NCBI GenBank assembly: GCA_003864495.1
Contig: ML133478.1
Span: forward strand, 1,539,606 to 1,603,605
Origin: Nemopilema nomurai
Lineage: Eukaryota; Cnidaria; Scyphozoa; Rhizostomeae; Rhizostomatidae
Reading direction: 5' to 3'
DNA length: 64,000 nt
The position numbers were made by a program, and so were the translations under genes. The first letter of the stretch is position 1, and every line of letters starts with the position of its first letter. The notes beneath the pieces were generated by a model. The model ran no database searches, was not told the origin of the DNA, and was given only the letters and a program-made list of their open reading frames with translations. Below, one piece after another: positions 60,887-64,000 of this stretch.

Positions 60887-63829
60887 TTCCCCTTATCACA
60901 ACCATTCCTTAGCGACAAGAAGCTACACTTGCTTGTCAAACCAAACAAGCCCACAACCAAAATAAACCTCATAGAACTTAGCGTATTTAGTCACCTACGT
61001 AGTAACCTGTAGATGTATTCTTAGCCTCTTACTTTCATGTATTTGGAGATGCTATGCAGGACTTGTAACTGCATTTTTGCTCCGCAGCACGTTTAAGAAT
61101 CGAGCAAGCGATCTTTAAAATATCCCAATTCATTCCAGTTAGAAAATTTCGATTTTCTTTGTAGGAGGAGGTCCTGACGGTCCCGGTGGCCCTGGTGGAC
61201 CTGGTGGCCCCCCTGGAAAGGGCGGTGGTGGTAAAGGGAGCTTCGTCAAACTTTTCATTCCAGGCCCCCCTGGAATACGACCAACACTTGGACTCAAAGC
61301 GGATCTGTTTCAAAAAGTGAGAATCGCAATGCCCCCGGATCAGTTCATCATGAAGTCTCCTGGGCTAAATGGTGTCGATGGCACATATTCATTCGAATCA
61401 GCCAAGTACCCTATGTTTTATCTCCAAAGAGTTGGAAGGGACATCTACCTCGAGGCACTGAAAAGGAACCAGGACTTCTGTATGCCTTTCACTTATTCAT
61501 TACTTCCTAATCAGCTATTAAGAATTATAGAGAGTGCGGAAAAATAACCGACCGAGAGAGACTCGAACTCACGACTCCTGACTTTGTTCGTCAAGTGCTC
61601 TACCGCTGAGCTATCGGGTCATGCTTTCAAGCCAGCACTCGAGGCCAAGCCATTTATCCGCACTGCCCCTCTCTCTTTTTCCGCACTCTCTATGATTCTT
61701 CGTAAGAAATCCTGTTGCCTATGACCTTTTCTAATCAGCTATTCAACTTCTTGTCCTCATTTTCTAGACACTTCATATCACTCTGCTTGTGGAATTCATA
61801 TCACTCTGACGTGTCGTTTTTTGTTTGGGGTTCAGATATAAATGTTATTTTTGCTATTGGTTGACTTATGGAATGGTGTTTCAATGTCTGCCAAACCAAT
61901 GAAACGATTTGCTTCTCAAACGAAACAAAATGATATTTGCAATAGACAGGGCTATGTTCAACACAATCGTCTTTTTTCTAAGCATTTATCAAAAACTAGA
62001 CTATACCAACTTCTGTTAAAGTAAAACAGAATGGTAGAGAACTGGTTTTAACGTAGCTGGGAAAGGAATAAGCCAATTGAAATTTAGAAGCATGACATTT
62101 AACTATTCTATCGATTTCGCATGAGATTAGAGAGTATAGCCTATAGACAAATTCCACCATGCAATTTGCAAGAAAAATTTCTCCAGAGTGTGAATTGCAA
62201 AGGAGACTGTAAACTTAAAGTACAATCTTTTTCACTATTTATTATTGTCTGTCACTCAGCCACATGTTATATATATATATATATAGTCTGCTGCTTCCAT
62301 TTTTCTTAACACCCATATGTACCAAACAATCAATCTCTGAATATTTCATACAATCAATCTTTACTAATCGACTCTCGTTTGGTGAATTCAGATTCCTCCG
62401 CCACCTTCAAGACCACGCCGTACATAAACAAGAAAAACCGCTACTTCCTCAACCCGTACAATCAGCCGGAGTGGTTCCTTGGGCACCTGCACGTTCCCCC
62501 CTTTTATGTGCGTGCGATGTACAACAACAACACGGCTGAGTTCGACTTGGATGCGTCCTGGATATTCAAGTACCAGAAGCAGAAAGAAATATTCGGCCTA
62601 GGTACCCACCACGACTTGTTCCGCGCCCTCATCAAGCTCCTCTCCCTTGTGCACGGCCCGTTGACTGCAAACCAAGAAGCAGCCATTTTCCAAGCGCTTC
62701 ATGGCAGCACGGACCTGACAGAACTCGGCAATTCAACGGCCATTATGCGTCTGCTGCAGTCACAGCACAGCAGCCTACTGCTGTCTCAACTCGCCACCAT
62801 CAACGGGCTGGAAGGCCTGAAGCCAGCCGTGCCTCCTGCGTCCGACGCCTCTGTGCTCAGCGACGCCACAACCGCTGCGGGGTCAAATGCAGGCTCCACC
62901 GCAGGATCGACGGCGGGAAACACTGCCGGAGGTGGCGCAGGCGGTGCGGCAGGTGGCGCGGGTGGCGCAGGAACGCCGGGTGGAACACCAGGTGGCACAT
63001 CAGGTGGTTCATCAGGCGGTGCATCAGGTGGCTCTGTAACAGACCAAGTCAAAACAGGTGTGCTAGCGTGCTCTGGCTTTGTCAGGCTTTGCAATCGTCA
63101 TAATTTTTATTATCCTAATGCAACGAAGCTTTCATTTCGTATACTGTAACTTGCATACAAGTGAATGTTGTACTGTTTTCTCTGTAAATATCGTTAACAA
63201 ACGCTACTGGAAGGTAATTACTTGCTACTGCTATGACGTTTTAATGGAATGTTGGGCGACAACATGACTGTAGAGTGAGGCTGAGAAAAACTACAGTCTA
63301 ACTTGAGTAAGATGTGTTTTCCTCGACGTACAACTTCACGTCTATGTTATTATGTACCTGAATAGCTAGGTATCCCTATCTTTTTCTTTTTTCATTCGCC
63401 ACTTCGCTTTTGTCTTTGCCAGAAATTCTTCACGCTGATCCAGATCCACCAATCTGTCTTTCTCTTTGCCTGTAACTTTCAATCTTGATTATTATCTCTT
63501 AGCCTTCATAGGCGCAAACCTGTTATGAATACGTGAAAGTATTCTTTTCTTCTAACAAGACACCCCCTAGAAACTGTGTATTTAGTTTGGCAGTAATAAA
63601 CCTTCTGATAAAAAGAGCAACTTTGTTTTAGAAAACAAGCCGGAGATTGAAGTTGTGGTAGAGAAGTACGAGCCCTGGAGTGACTGGAGCTCATGCAGTG
63701 CCCAGTGTGGAACCGGACACCAAATTCGCGTCCGGCCTTGTAAGGTCAACGCCCCGAATTGCTCCCCTCTGCAACAGAGCCAAAGCTGCGTGGCAGCAGC
63801 GCCATGTCAGCAAGCAGCACCAGTCCAAG
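58605..63829 (+). CDS. Family protein D, long form: trefoil-Gly/Pro-trefoil-Gly/Ala-TSP1 (partial)
   Basis: After the signal and module exons (58605-58656, 59089-59379, 59623-59871), exons 61165-61479, 62392-63057 and 63632-63829 continue in the same phase. All three are multiples of three (315, 666, 198 nt) and run phase 1 to phase 1. The first begins with a Gly/Pro-rich linker (PGGPGGPGGPPGKGGGG) and the start of a second trefoil-like module (TYSFESAKYPMFYLQ). The second finishes that module (WFLGHLHVPPFYVRAMY, DASWIFKYQ), then a helical part and a long Gly/Ala/Ser/Thr-rich tract. The third is a thrombospondin type 1 repeat: WSDWSSCSAQCGTGHQIRVR with six cysteines. Another donor follows, so the gene runs beyond the window. 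This reads as an extracellular matrix or adhesion protein. The exons from 61165 could instead belong to a separate gene whose start I missed. Confidence 0.62.
60961..60966 (+). terminator. Poly(A) signal AATAAA of the member D short form
   Basis: A canonical hexamer 74 bases after the stop codon of the basic-tail exon. It supports real use of the short ending. Confidence 0.5.
61520..61700. mobile_element. 181-bp inverted-repeat element with a tRNA-like core
   Basis: A 25-bp inverted repeat with one mismatch (61520-61544 and 61676-61700; core ATAGAGAGTGCGGAAAAA) encloses 131 bases. A tRNA-like sequence on the minus strand fills the left half of that interior. The element sits in the intron between exons 61165-61479 and 62392-63057 of long form D. 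No clear target duplication was found. The combination could be a MITE that captured a tRNA, or a tRNA-derived SINE folded into a hairpin. Confidence 0.65.
61547..61620 (-). pseudogene. tRNA-like sequence (tRNA pseudogene or SINE head)
   Basis: On the minus strand, the D arm TAGCTCAGCGGTAGAGC (box A) and GAGTTCGAGTCTC (box B) are well kept, and the stem TTGAC/GTCAG closes a 7-base loop. However, loop position 33 is A rather than the invariant T, and the acceptor stem (GACCCGA against the 3' strand) has mismatches. It is therefore unlikely to be a working tRNA but could still recruit polymerase III. Confidence 0.7.
62875..63045 (+). repeat. Gly/Ala/Ser/Thr-rich coding repeat
   Basis: Within the 666-nt exon of long form D, degenerate GGN-rich triplet repeats encode AGSTAGSTAGNTAGG, then AGGAGTPGGTPGGTSGGS. 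Such tracts are common as flexible or silk-like linkers in extracellular proteins. The local GC content is far above the surroundings. Confidence 0.85.
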
Positions 63830-64000
63830 GTAAGCTCGTTGCTGCGGAGGACTATTAGCTGTTTGATCTCAACCAATAGACAACAGTCATTTACATCGTA
63901 TGAAAATTATGCGCTGCCAAACTTCTTTCTAAGTCGAAAGTATCATTTGACTATTGTGAACTTGTGACAAAACAATTGGCATATTACAAGTGCGATATCC

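Noticed and set aside
62786..63094. Minus-strand Pro-rich frame opposite the Gly/Ala tract
   Set aside because: It is the complement of GGN/GCN codons in the plus-strand exon and has no independent support.
1..64000. CRISPR arrays, operons or phage systems
   Set aside because: The gene structure is plainly that of an animal nuclear genome; no spaced repeats of the CRISPR type were seen.

Overview
The window is a piece of an animal nuclear genome. It is AT-rich, its protein genes are split by many short GT-AG introns, and it carries a eukaryotic tRNA gene and several families of DNA transposons. The mix of conserved animal genes (APPBP2, TXNDC17, C22orf39/PANTS, carboxypeptidase D, POLD4, HSCB) with an expanded family of secreted TSP1-linked proteins suggests a cnidarian, probably an anthozoan. 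That placement is inference; no marker gene in the window fixes it.

Layout, left to right. 918-10841 (+) is a 17-exon APPBP2 gene predicted to encode 582 aa, with a tRNA-Lys(TTT) gene and a 225-bp hAT-type MITE in intron 15. 11821-12899 (-) is TXNDC17, and 13126-16409 (+) is a C22orf39/PANTS homologue; the two share a short head-to-head promoter. 16.4-21.5 kb is a transposon graveyard: a piggyBac-like transposase piece, a MITE with TTA target duplications, a 1.3-kb hAT remnant with an 8-bp target duplication, and a LINE reverse-transcriptase remnant. 21511-31839 (+) is carboxypeptidase D with four M14 domains instead of the vertebrate three. The first two keep the catalytic residues and the last two have lost them. 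A one-base frameshift lies between domains 1 and 2, and one intron holds nested transposons. 32989-34338 (-) is POLD4, head-to-head with 34568-41625 (+), a membrane-anchored dynamin-superfamily GTPase of the sarcalumenin/EHD type. 43809-47716 (+) is the mitochondrial Fe-S co-chaperone HSCB.

From about 49.2 kb to the right edge lies a tandem family of four secreted proteins, here called A to D, that I do not recognise by name. Each has a signal-peptide exon followed by two exons encoding one roughly 140-residue module that looks like a three-repeat beta-trefoil, perhaps related to AbfB domains. The internal coding exons start and end in phase 1. The fourth member has two possible endings: a short basic tail with its own poly(A) signal, or a long form running through a Gly/Pro-rich linker, a second trefoil-like module, a Gly/Ala-rich segment and a thrombospondin type 1 repeat off the edge of the window.

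The conserved genes show no common pathway. The strongest candidates for new biology are the trefoil/TSP1 cluster and the four-domain carboxypeptidase D with two pseudoenzyme domains. All exon coordinates were read by eye from splice signals, reading phase and protein similarity recalled from memory, without transcript data.
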